A program made the position numbers and the translations under genes. The notes under the pieces are model-generated. The model was not told where the DNA came from, ran no database searches, and saw only the letters and a list, made by a program, of their open reading frames with translations. 30,831 nucleotides of DNA, from contig JAVKOQ010000519.1 of the NCBI GenBank assembly GCA_031835245.1, forward strand, positions 1 to 30,831, written 5' to 3'. This DNA comes from Balamuthia mandrillaris. Taxonomy: Eukaryota; Discosea; Longamoebia; Balamuthiidae. The number at the start of each line of letters is the position of its first letter. Positions within the stretch are counted from its first letter, which is position 1. Of this stretch, positions 10,396 to 19,193 are shown one piece after another.

Positions 10396-12186
10396 AATAA
10401 CTAAAAACAAAAATACTTGATATACAGAGAACGTACTCAATAGGATAATATGGCTTTCGGTCACCACGAGGCGTCAACACTTTATTCTGCAGATCCATAG
10501 CCACGGTCCTCTCCTTTTGGACTTGAATCCAACGCAGCTCCTCAAAAGAGTATCCGCTATATTCCTGCATTGCTGTAATGCTGACATACTGCTTTTCTTC
10601 TGCCTGTGTTGCTTCATTGTTGCTTTCTTCGTTTTCGAGTTTGAATTGGTATTGCGGATGGACGAAAGCGGATCTGTAAATGCCGGTGTTGAGATGAGAG
10701 GAGAAGAGAGAATCTTCCGCGGAGGAAGAGGAAGGCTTTGTTTTAGGAACTGGAGTTGGAGAGTAAGGCAACGTAAATATGGGGAGCTTATGGTTTAGGT
10801 CTGAAGAAGAAGAAGCAGAAGAAGAAGAAAGGATGATAGGACAAGATTGGTTGGGGGGTTCAAAAGGAGGTGGAGGAGCGGTTGGGGTGTAGAGTGTAAA
10901 ACTGTCTGTTTGTGGTATGTGTTTTTTGAAGTTGGTGAGAAAGAAACTGCAAAAAAGAGATGAGCATACCATCGAAATCAAATAGGCCTCCATAGTCATC
11001 ATCCGAGTCAGAGTCAAGGCCACCATTCATGTTGTCGTTGTTGCTGCTGTTGTTGTCTTCAACAGAGGCGAAACTGACTTCATAGCCAGGCTTACTCCAG
11101 CTTGGTTTATAGTCTTGAAAAACAAAAAAAAAAAATGAGAAAAAAGAAGAATGAGGAACGAAGAACGAGAGAAGAAGAAGAAGAAGAAGAAGAACAAGTA
11201 GAACAAGAAGAAGAAGAAGAAGAAGAAGAAGAAGAAGAAGAACATAAGACAACAACATAAGACAACAACATAAGACAACAACAACAACAACAACAACAAC
11301 ATAAGACAACATAAGACAACATAAGACAACATAAGACAACATAAGACAACAACAAAAGACAACATAAGACAACAACAACGAAGCAGAAGCAGAAGAAAAC
11401 GAAGAATTAAGAACAAGAACATGAGACCAGAATGTAAAAGGAAAAGGAACAATACCATCAAAGAAACTAAGTTCAGCAGACAGTTGCTGCTGTGTTTGTT
11501 GAGTGACCTCCGTAGCATCAAACCGCTCCCAGCCTCTCTTCTCCTTGGTGCTCTTCTTCTGCTGCCCGTCCGAAAGCAAGGGCTCAAACACTCGCACCAA
11601 GCAGTCCAACTCCCGTTCGAAGCTCTTCTTGTCTTCTCCTTCTTCCTCGTGTTCGTTATATTCGCCAAAGAGACCAAACATCACATCCTCGTCTTCTTCT
11701 TCTTCATGCTCGTTCGCATTGCCTTCGAGTTTTCGTTCCTCTTCCTCATCCAGTCGGTACAAACCAGCAACGACAAACTCTTTCGCAAAGTCCAACAACA
11801 AAACCACCCGCTTCCTCCCATTCTCCTTCTTGTCAAAGTTTTCAGCTTGAAACGTTTTGGAAGAATGGAGAGAGGCTGGCGAGGAAGGAGAAGGAGCTGT
11901 GGTGGTGAAGTAGGAAGAGAAGAAGGTGCAAAGCTTGGAAGTGGTGGAGAGCTTTTCTCTGTCGGCCGCTATCACATGAGTAGTCTGTTATAGAAAGATT
12001 TTAAGTACATAAAGAAAGGCAAAAAAAAATAAAATAAAGGGAAGTTACTTGGTGTATGCCAGAGTGTTTAAGGCCGTAAGAGACGGTGCCGCCATTCTCC
12101 TTGATGCGACTCCCAAGCTGGCTCTTCAGCTTGTAGGGGAGACTGCTATCCAGATAAAACGCGAGTCCCGCCAGGGTCCCTGCCAT
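5117..12186 (-). CDS. BRCT - RCC1 propeller - ankyrin - TIR multidomain protein
   Basis: Sixteen exons in order: 12186-12049, 11984-11456, 11113-10970, 10905-10437, 10287-10031, 9908-9642, 9577-9497, 9375-9220, 9137-8893, 8802-7315, 7221-7175, 7111-7028, 6950-6875, 6777-6537, 6464-6433, 6340-5117; 1,825 residues, all phases agreeing. Residues about 2-100 look like a BRCT domain (LAGLAFYLDSSL, KENGG, TTHVIAAD, then VVLLLDFAKEFVVAGL) with an insertion. About 110-425 is acidic and disordered and contains ITAMQEYSGYSFEELRW. About 430-865 holds seven RCC1 blades (AWAYG, VYTCG, VWTWG, VWTFG, LYAWG, VWACG, CWQWG). About 1003-1243 holds five ankyrin repeats (TALHLA motifs). About 1246-1335 is a TIR domain: VFISYAH, CWMDDGLEAGGDW, VLSSASLNSEWCQKEL; E1317 aligns with the NADase glutamate of SARM1. 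The C-terminus has poly-Asn/poly-Lys stretches and a coiled coil. I infer a sensor/scaffold with a TIR effector. No complete homologue is known to me. Confidence 0.8.
6399..6427 (-). repeat. (CT)n tract (GA on plus), intron 15 of the TIR gene
   Basis: Begins about 6 nt after the donor in the minus-strand sense; sense strand reads CT. Confidence 0.85.
7222..7314 (-). other. 93-nt stop-free intron inside the TIR domain
   Basis: Donor GTATGT follows VFISYAHVNIS; the acceptor ATGAAG precedes FTRRLKHEL. The TIR fold requires this join, and the two other AG candidates lead quickly to stop codons. The intron is 31 codons long with no in-frame stop, so an unspliced mRNA would still give full-length protein with an insert in the TIR domain. 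Confidence 0.7.
8843..8879 (-). repeat. (CT)n tract (GA on plus), intron 9 of the TIR gene
   Basis: Starts about 13 nt after the donor in the sense orientation, between the RCC1 exons and the large RCC1/ankyrin exon. Confidence 0.85.
9394..9428 (-). repeat. (CT)n tract (GA on plus), intron 7 of the TIR gene
   Basis: Here the tract sits toward the 3' part of the intron, about 18 nt before the acceptor. Confidence 0.85.
10360..10393 (-). repeat. (CT)n tract (GA on plus), intron 4 of the TIR gene
   Basis: Mid-intron tract between the acidic exon and the first RCC1 exon. Confidence 0.85.
11170..11385 (-). repeat. Compound tandem repeat, intron 2 of the TIR gene
   Basis: Plus strand shows (GAA)n at about 11172-11240, followed by tandem copies of a 10-bp unit ATAAGACAAC mixed with AAC triplets to about 11385. 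On the sense strand these read TTC repeats and GTTGTCTTAT. The 342-nt intron is the longest in the gene because of this array. Confidence 0.8.
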
Positions 12187-13079
12187 CTTTCCCTCTTTTT
12201 TCTTTCTTCGTTGTTGCGCCTTTTTTCTTTTTTGTGATAGAAGAAGAAGAAGGACCAAAGAGCCAAGTGGTGGGCGTAACGCTTGGGTTCAACGTTTCAG
12301 GGACGCCCGTTCCGGTCTCCTTCTTCTCTTCTTGTTCTTTCTTAGATCTCTCAGACCCAAGAAATGATCCCGTTTGATCGGGCATTCAATTCTGTCTAAC
12401 ATAATCCATCGACATAGCGTGGACGAAAATGGGTCAGGACCGAGTTTCTCCCCTCAGTGCCTGTTCACTGAAGATCACCAGATTGATCAAAATGTTTTGA
12501 TTCGTTGTTTGATTTTATATACCCTTATATATTGTCTACAAAAATGCACGTTTTTGGCTTTTTGTCGACACCAGCAAGATTGGGCGGGAGCATGCGAGGA
12601 AGCATGTACTTGAGAGAGCACACAGAGAAGCAAAAGCAAGCGATAGAGAACGAGCGCGCATACAGAGAAGCAAAGAAGAAACGAGCAATATTGTGTTGTT
12701 TTGTGGTTTGCTGTTGTGTTAGGTTGCAACAAAAGGAACCAAAATACAAGAGTGTGAATATTCTTTTGTTGTTTTTGTACAAAGCCAAACAGAAAGGAAC
12801 CTGGAAAAACGAGCCGGATCAATAACAAACAAAAGAAAGAGAACGAAAAAGAAAGAAACAATACGAAACAAGACAGACTCAGAATAAGGACGGAAATGCA
12901 TACAATCAGTACACCAAAACACAAAATAACAAAGTTTGAAAAACATCTCAAATCTTTGAACGTTTTTGTGGTTTTGGTCAATAGCAATACGTTCATCATT
13001 GTCTGTTAAACGAAGGAGAGGAACAAGAACAACAAGAACAACAAGAAGAATGAAAAAAAAAACAAACCTAGGACAACAA
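12187..13079. other. Intergenic region upstream of the BRCT-TIR gene
   Basis: This 893-bp stretch separates DCC1 (3' end) from the BRCT-TIR start. I see no supported gene and no tRNA. It contains TTTTTGTCGACA at 12559-12570, AT-rich sequence near 12510-12530 (TATATACC, TATATATT), and an upstream minus-strand ATG at 12385 opening a 79-codon out-of-frame ORF that overlaps the BRCT-TIR start. That ATG would matter only if transcription begins upstream of it. The distal 500 bp is A-rich with CAAAAGAAA-type simple sequence. Confidence 0.6.
12559..12570 (-). promoter_or_regulatory. GTCGAC upstream motif, copy 2
   Basis: TTTTTGTCGACA, about 378 nt upstream of the BRCT-TIR start codon. Confidence 0.3.
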
Positions 13080-14635
13080 TCATCTCTGGCTGTAGAATAC
13101 TACTCCAGCTTGTGTGCTCATACGAGCATACTGCGAGAGAAACGCTTCTGTTGTGATGTCTCCACTCACTAAATCACTGTTTGTTTGTAGAGTTGAGCAA
13201 AAGAAAAAGGGCGAGTAGAAAGTGTTGTTTTTATACCTGACGTATGGCGCAATGTCCTCCACAGTCCATTTGGGCCTCTTTTTAAACAATATGGCAAAAC
13301 GTTCTTTGGGATGTGGCGGCAAAGAGGAGACCGGAAACAAGGAAGCGTGCTTCTCTGCTCCTATTTCGGTCACTAACACCAGCCCCTGTTTGTTTTTGCG
13401 AACGTCTAGTGAGAAGAAAGAACCAGAAAACCAATAACAACAGAATAAAAAAGTAAAACAAATGCAGATAGAAGAGCTAAGGAAGTGAAGCGCCATACCT
13501 TCAATGAATCCACGCTGATTGCCTCCAAAGGAACTCCGTCATCCCTAACAGTGTCAGTCCACTTGGCCAAAAACTCCTCATACAGCCATGAAGGCTTGTT
13601 CGGTGTAGAGCTCAAGATCTGCCTGGCCCTGAACCGACAGATCCGCTCCGGATCAAGGCTCAACATCGTCCTCTCCTTCTTTTTCTCCTTCTCCTTCTCT
13701 GCTTCTTTCAATCCACCGAGAGCAAGGCATTTCAGGCAATGCTCCACAAAGAGAGCAGGGTAGATGCTCTCTCCCTCTGCCACGCACTCCTCCAAGGGCA
13801 CGTGGGACAGAGGCCAGTCGTGAGAGCGAACCGTGGTGAGCAGCAGCTCTGTGATGGCATCGTCATAGTCTTGCGCTAAGACTCGCCACCGTCCTTCGCC
13901 TTCTCCTCTTCTTCCTCTCCATTGAATGGCTCCCATGTTGTAAAGTGCCTCTTCCAGCTCAGCATCACTGGCTTGCACTCTATCCTGAAGTTGTTCCCAT
14001 GTGTATCCTTTCTTTCCTTTGGCCTCTACCACCAACTCCATCCCGTCTGCGTCTTCTTCAGTTTCTTCCACTTCTTCCTGGGTGATGCTGGCTTCTTGCA
14101 TCAAGAGCTGGGAGAGGGCGTGAAGCTTGGGGAGAATGGGAGAGAGCTCAAAGTGGCCGTTGAAACTGCCGCTCACGACGGGGGAGTCAGCTGGGAGGAG
14201 TAGCATGGTGTTGGTGGAGTCGAGATGACGAATGGAGTAGGTCTTGGTTTTGGTGCAAAGCACGGCCTCTTCGGAAGGTAATCCTTTAATACATACACTT
14301 GAAACAGACAGCAAGAGTGTTAAAAGTTAAGCTCTTTAATATTAGAGAGAGTATAGAGATGAGAACGACGAAGAGAAGAGAAGAGAAGAGAACGACGAAG
14401 AGAAGAGAAGAGAAGAGAAGAGAACGACGAAGAGAACGACGAAGAGAAGAGAAGAGAACGACGAAGAGAGCAATCATTGTGAATTAAAAAAATACCTGCC
14501 GTCGCCTTGGCGGATCTCGTCCAAGATTTCGGGAGTGACTTCCACCACTTTGAACTTGCCGTTGTTGCCAGAAAAGTCGGGCGAGAACGTTAGCTCCATG
14601 ACACTGCCCTGTTCTCCTCCTCCCTCTGCTTCCAT
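13080..14635 (-). CDS. DSCC1: DCC1, sister-chromatid cohesion clamp-loader subunit
   Basis: Exons: 14635-14496, 14297-13499, 13385-13237, 13176-13080; 394 residues, close to the usual size of about 390. Hallmarks of the family appear in order: GLPSEEAVLCTKTKTYSIRH with the following NTMLLLP, ALFVEHCLKCLAL, ERICRFRARQIL, VDSLKGLVLVTEIG across intron 2, RPKWTVEDIAPYV, and the C-terminal TTEAFLSQYARMSTQAGVVFY winged-helix end. DCC1 binds Ctf8 and the C-terminus of Ctf18 to form the alternative PCNA loader that couples replication to cohesion and binds the leading-strand polymerase. The chosen start (MEAEGGGEQG) is the first reasonable ATG; the methionine 12 codons on is an alternative. Intron 1 (198 nt) is filled by a pyrimidine-rich (sense) compound repeat. 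Confidence 0.93.
14340..14470 (-). repeat. Compound repeat in DCC1 intron 1
   Basis: Plus strand alternates AGAGAAGAGA blocks with ACGACGA; the sense strand is CTTCT-rich with CGTCGT interruptions. Confidence 0.8.
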
Positions 14636-14716
14636 CTCTTTGTTGTTGTCCGGCCGAAGTACGCAAACCCAACCCCCTTTTTTTTTGTGTGTTTGGGAAA
14701 AAAATGGCGGGAACCG

Positions 14717-14730
14717 TTTTGTCGACAAAA
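14717..14730 (-). promoter_or_regulatory. TTTTGTCGACAAAA palindrome, copy 3
   Basis: Perfect 14-bp inverted repeat, 86 nt upstream of the DCC1 start codon; the best example of the recurring upstream motif. Confidence 0.45.
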
Positions 14731-14974
14731 ATGACGCAACGAGGCCGAAAATATTCGACTTGTGTCATCAACAGGATCAATAAGAAAAGATAAATAAACT
14801 CCTCCTCTTCTTTGTCTTTCTACTTGCTTTCTCCTTCTTCTTGTTATTCTTCCTTCTTCCTCTTCTTCTTCGTTTTTCTCCCTTCTACTTCTTCTTCTTC
14901 TTCCTCCTCGGCTTCTTCAGTTTATTTCCGTTGCAGCAATGCTCCTCCTCCTCCTCCTCCTCTTCTGCTGCTGC

Positions 14975-15031
14975 TCCTTCTTCCTTCTTCCTTCTTCCTT
15001 CTTCCTTCTTCCTTCTTCCTTCTTCCTTCTT
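14975..15031 (+). repeat. (CCTTCTT)n heptanucleotide tandem repeat
   Basis: About eight copies of a 7-bp unit just past the HAD stop. Unlike the intronic tracts, its pyrimidine strand is antisense to the flanking genes. Confidence 0.85.
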
Positions 15032-15064
15032 CTTTTTGTCTTGTTTTCTTTTTAGGTTTTCGCT

Positions 15065-15971
15065 TTACAAAGAAACTCCCAACTTGGAGAGAGCGTTGAG
15101 CAAGTTGGTTGCTGGCTCCTGTTCAGCATTGAAGTTGATGGCTTTGAGGCCGCACCCTTTGGCGGCCTCGCAATTCTCTCCTTTGTCATCGATGAAGACC
15201 ACTTGGGAGGGGGTCAGCTCTCCGTCCAGTTTGGCCAGTCTTTCCAGAAGGATTTCGTAGATCCGTTGCTCTGGTTTGGCGCATTCTACGTCTTGTGAGA
15301 CGACCATCTGAAAAGAGAGAGGCAGAGATGAGAGATGAGAGATGAGAGATGAGAGAAGCAAAGAGGGTGTAGCGTAACAGCAGAGGTGAGAGATAGAACG
15401 AGAGCATAAGAACATGAGAGAAGCAGAAAGCGAACCAACTCTCTAGGAAAAACAGCCTCAAAGTTGAACTTTTGGACAAAGACCTCGAACCAAGCGGTGG
15501 CATGGTTGCTGAGAATGCCCACCGCTCTGCCGCTGCTCTTCGCTTTCTTTGCGATCTCCAACACCTCCAGGTGACACTCTGCGCTGTCAGCCAACATCTC
15601 TTTGAGCTCTTCCACACTTTCTTTCACAAATGGCACTTTTTTTAAAAAAAACTTCCGAATGAGCATTTCAAGAAAAAAGGTTTTTAAAAAAGAGGAGTGG
15701 TTGAGGTACAAATCGATTTGAAGCCGTTCCAATAGTCAGTGTCGGTGAATCGAGGATCTTTCTTCAGCTTGGACCACAGGCCGTAGCAGACGCCGCCTTT
15801 GCCCTCTTTGGTGCGGTGGGCCCAGCGGATGGCCTCGGCCTCCTCGCCCTCGTAGCGGCCGCTCAGCTCAATGAGCATTTCCTCGGGCACGTTGCCCACC
15901 AAGACACCTCCTGCATCGAAGACGATTGCTGTGATGTCCATCTGTTCCTCCTCTCCTTTCACTTTCGACAT
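15065..15971 (-). CDS. HAD-superfamily hydrolase
   Basis: Exons: 15971-15710, 15635-15436, 15307-15065; 234 residues, typical for a subfamily I HAD. Motif I is VFDAGGVLVG with nucleophile Asp about residue 19. The residue two on, usually the acid/base aspartate, is Gly, as in other 'DxGGV' HADs. Motif II is GILSNHAT, motif III the lysine of CAKPE, and motif IV VVFIDDKGEN, which supplies the Mg-binding acids. The helical cap lies between motifs I and II. The chemistry is probably phosphate ester hydrolysis or a related reaction; the substrate cannot be read from sequence. The intron 2 donor (GTTCGC) is less regular than others, so residues around the exon 2/3 join are slightly uncertain. It shares the strand with the genes on both sides. 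Confidence 0.85.
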
Positions 15972-16149
15972 CTTTGAAAAACTGTAACAAAAAAATAAGA
16001 ATTGATAGGGGTGAATTTGTATTTGCAGAGGTATCGTGACTTGTAGTGTTGCTTTGGACATTATTTGATTTTCTTCATGTCCGTCCGGTACCGGAGAAAT
16101 GGAGGGAACGGTGCTGTTACGATGAGTTACACGGTGCGTAGGACACTTT
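15972..16149 (-). promoter_or_regulatory. HAD upstream region with TCCGGTACCGGA palindrome
   Basis: 178 bp between the HARE-HTH gene stop and the HAD start. A 12-bp perfect palindrome TCCGGTACCGGA lies at 16084-16095, about 113 nt upstream of the ATG. Confidence 0.35.
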
Positions 16150-18809
16150 TCAGATACCTTCCGCTTCTCTTTTTTCTTCTGGTTCTCCTCCTTCCTTCGC
16201 CGATAACGTCTGCAAGAGACAGTTGCCACCCACGCTGTACCCCAGCTCCTTGTAGTATTCCACATGTTCCTTCAGGCCGAACAAGTCCACATCCAAATGT
16301 ACAAAGGGACTGTCCTCCAATCCATAGCAACTTCTCCTGGCGTTCTGCTTGCTGGGCTTCTTGGGTCTCCTGTTCCGTCGTGCGCGCTCCGCTCGCATGT
16401 GCAGCGGGATGTTTCGTAGCAGTGCGGTGTTCACTGTGGTGTGGCACCAGCTGTGTGGTTTCACTTGTTCTGGTTGTTTGTGAGTGTTTGCATAAGAACA
16501 AAGAAGAAGAAGACGACGACGACGACGAAGAAGAAGAGGAAGAGGAAGAGGAAGAGGAAGAAGAAGAAGAAGAACAAGAAGAACAAGAAGAACAAGAACA
16601 AGAAGAACAAGAACAAGAAGAACAAGAAACACAAGTACAAGCACAATAAGAAAGCAGAAAAACAAAGAGAAACAGGAATAAGAAGAAACAGGCACAAGAG
16701 GAAGAAATCTGAAAAGGTACCATTGCATAATGCTGCAATCTCCACGCAACTCATTGGCTTACGTTGAGTTTTTAGCACGTGCCACACAACCTTGATAAGC
16801 AACGGGTGTTTGTGCTTTTTACCATTCTCGTCCGTATAGAAAATGTCGTCATCTTGACTTTTCGTTTCCACATCATCACTCTTCTTTTCGTCTACTTTAG
16901 GTTTTTCTTCTTTTGGTTCTTTCGCTGCTTGTTCTTTTTCTTGTGTGCCCTCCATCCGCTTTTCCTCCTTCTCTGTGCTTTTCTTTCTCTTTTTCTTCTT
17001 TTCTTGCTCTTGTTGTTCTTTACTTGCCTTCTTTGCTATTCTAGCATCACAATAATAGTCCAAATGTCGTTTCAAGCCATATAGAGTTTCGCTGATGCGT
17101 ATAAAGGGACTATCTGGATCATCCAAAGTGGCGTTCAACCGCAGAATCAAAGAGTTGACGCGTTGGTCTAGGCCGGTGAGATACGGTGTTGCTGTTTTAG
17201 TTTTGCATGTGTTGATATTGTTACGATACGAAAAAGCCACCAAAGCAGTGACAAAAGAAAGAAAAAGCTAATAATAGACAAGAAAGAAAGACATACTCAT
17301 GATAGCAGTAGCTGTCATAGGCCTCTTCGCCTCCTGCAAAGCCCATTCTGCTGCTCTTAGCACCTCGCATTTTGGCCGCGCCAGAAGAGGATCTTCTTCT
17401 TCTGCATCGTATGGAAAAGAAATATCTGGTTTCGCTCTTGTTTGTTGATTTTCTCTTGTTTCTTTCTCTTTGCGAGAATTATTAGATGATGACGAGTTTG
17501 TCTTTCGCCGTTTGCTCTTACGCTTTTCGCTTTTCTTTTTCTTCTCTGTTTTGTGCTTCTTATGGTTCTTGTGGCTGTCATTATTGTTATAAGAGAATTC
17601 GTCACTAGGGAGAGCTGTAGAAGAACGTTTCGAGAGCTTTCGCTTGGCGATTCGTTTCTTTGGTGCAGAAGAAGTAGAAGAAGAAGAAGAACAAGAAGAA
17701 GAAGAAGAACAAGAAGAACAAGAAACAATAGGAAGAGGAACTGACGAAGGGAAAGAAGGAGATGAAGAAGAACCGCCAGAAGTAGAACCAGAAGTAGATG
17801 AAGATGAAGAAGAGCCAGAAGAGCAAGAGTTAGAGTAAAACGAGGACGCTTCTTCCCATCGAAAAATGAACCCGTCAACCCACGGTTCGTCCTCTATATT
17901 CAAGTCATCCCATTCTTCTTCACCTCCTTCATCTCCTTCTTTTTCCACAATTATCGCTTCTTCTGTTTGTTCGTTTTGCAGTTGTTGCTGTTGTTTAGCT
18001 TCTTCTCTTTGTTGCCTCAACAAAAGGAGTTCTTCTTTGAGTCGGCGGTTCTCTGCTTCGCCTCGTTGCAGCCTCGCTTGGATGGCCGTTCGCTCCCTTT
18101 CGCTCTCCTCCAGCTTTCGTTGCCACCGTTGTTGCTCCGCCCGGAGGGAGCGCAGCTCCTCTTCCACCATTCTCCTCTCCCTTTCACTCCGCTCCAACTG
18201 CTCTCTCACCCTCTCCATTGCTCCTTCTCTTTGCTCTTTTCCCCGCTTGAGTGCCTGTCCTGTTTCTTCCGTTGCACCTCTTTCTTTGGGGATGCTCTCC
18301 TCCACTTTCTCTCTGTCTTCTTCCTTCTTTCCGTCTTCTCTTTCTTCACCTCTCCCTTGTTGTTTGAGTGAGACCAGCTCTCCCTTGCAATGCCCCAGTG
18401 ACCTCTCCTTGTTTTGCTTCTTCTTGACGACGGAGAAGTCGCTCACGAAGGCCTCTGCCTCCTCCACCGTGCTTGAGCGCCGCTCCTCCGGCCTCAGTGA
18501 GTTGGCGGGCTTGCGTTGGTGGCGCGGGTGGTCCCCGTGGCTCTGACGCTCTCTCTGTCGCTCCTCCCTCTCCTCGGCCAGCTGGCGCTCCAGATCCTCG
18601 GCATAGTCCTGCCATTGATGGGCCAACTTCTCAAAGGTGACGAGGTCAAAGGGCGTCCATGGTGGGAGAGCAGCCACACCGTGAAGCGATGGTACCGGTT
18701 GGCCACCACCACCACCGCGGCGCACGCTCTGGCCGTTGGTTTGACCACCCACCACCACCACCTTGGAAGAAGAAGGAGAAGGAGGAGGTGGTGTCTCTCC
18801 TTCCTCCAT
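16150..18809 (-). CDS. Coiled-coil protein with two HARE-HTH winged-helix domains
   Basis: Exons: 18809-17297, 17191-16721, 16469-16150; 767 residues. The N-terminal 60 residues are Pro/Gly-rich. About 60-295 is highly charged Glu/Arg/Gln-rich sequence with heptad character (coiled coil). About 300-480 is acidic, then poly-Ser, then Lys-rich. Residues about 482-560 match a HARE-HTH domain: VLRAAEWALQEAKRPMTATA, then LDQRVNSLILRLNATLDD, then FIRISETLYGLKRHLDYY. A second copy at about 634-735 reads HPLLIKVVWHVLKTQRKPMS, then SPFVHLDVDLFGLKEHVEYY. HARE-HTH domains occur in ASXL, HB1 and RNA polymerase delta proteins and are linked to DNA or chromatin. A nuclear, chromatin-associated role is inferred. 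The last exon's acceptor was chosen by phase and is the least certain join. Confidence 0.7.
16498..16640 (-). repeat. (TTC)n-rich array (GAA on plus), HARE-HTH gene intron 2
   Basis: GAAGAA, GACGAC and AACAAG units on plus; pyrimidine-rich on the sense strand. The array fills most of the 251-nt intron. Confidence 0.8.
17664..17735 (-). repeat. Triplet repeat coding poly-Ser in the HARE-HTH protein
   Basis: GAAGAA/GAACAA units on plus read TCTTCT/TGTTCT in the coding frame, giving runs of Ser with a few Cys; codon-periodic. Confidence 0.75.
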
Positions 18810-19193
18810 TTTTTTCTTTTTCGCTTCCGGTTTCTAACGGTATTTTTTTTTGGACCAGTTCTCTTTTTTAGGTTAACTTTTTCGAAAAAATGGAATAAAT
18901 ATCGATTCGACAGAGATAATCTGAAAATTATTGAATCAAAGCCAGAAGTTGATAAAATATTGAAATATCATTGAAACATTAAGAATAATCGTGGCTTACA
19001 AATCTGTGCCTAAGAGGTTGGAGCCTTCGGAAGTCGAAGTTGCTTGGAAAAGGATAACTTAGACTAACTAGAAGACACTCAAGTTTTTGTTGGTGAAAAA
19101 AAAAAGTGAAGGAAGAAGAGAAACACAACCAAACCAAAACAAAGAGAGACACCTTTCTTCTTCGATCAGGCAACGTTTAACACACAGTCAAGA
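18810..19193. promoter_or_regulatory. Divergent promoter region (HARE-HTH / Rpn9)
   Basis: 384 bp between two head-to-head starts, AT-rich, with ATATCGATTCGACAGAG near 18900. No GTCGAC motif copy and no gene are seen. Confidence 0.5.

Larger units (their letters stand above)
14636..15064. other. Intergenic region between HAD and DCC1 genes
   Basis: This 429-bp stretch comprises the DCC1 promoter (with the palindromic GTCGAC site at 14717-14730) and the 3' flank of the HAD gene. The latter is almost wholly CT-rich on the plus strand (14800-15050). Confidence 0.6.

Noticed and set aside
11239-11385. CRISPR-like array
   Set aside because: Direct tandem units without spacers, inside a eukaryotic intron.
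10860-11975. Long open frames through the GAA/AAC repeats giving poly-Leu or poly-Cys proteins
   Set aside because: They read through intron 2 of the TIR gene; the residues are repeat translation, not protein.
5117-12186. Three separate genes (BRCT, RCC1/ankyrin, TIR)
   Set aside because: No stop codon, no promoter-length spacer and consistent phases at every join; introns there are 32-342 nt like the rest.
12280-12300. GGGTTCAA resembling a tRNA T-loop
   Set aside because: No matching stem, A-box or acceptor stem around it.
12487-12999. Hydrophobic 170-codon minus-strand ORF upstream of the TIR gene
   Set aside because: Translation of A-rich simple sequence read as Phe/Leu/Ser; no real ATG context and no family.
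16127-16738. Alternative Cys/Ser-rich frame in the last part of the HARE-HTH gene
   Set aside because: Arises from the GAA repeat in the intron; the other frame carries the second HARE-HTH motif.
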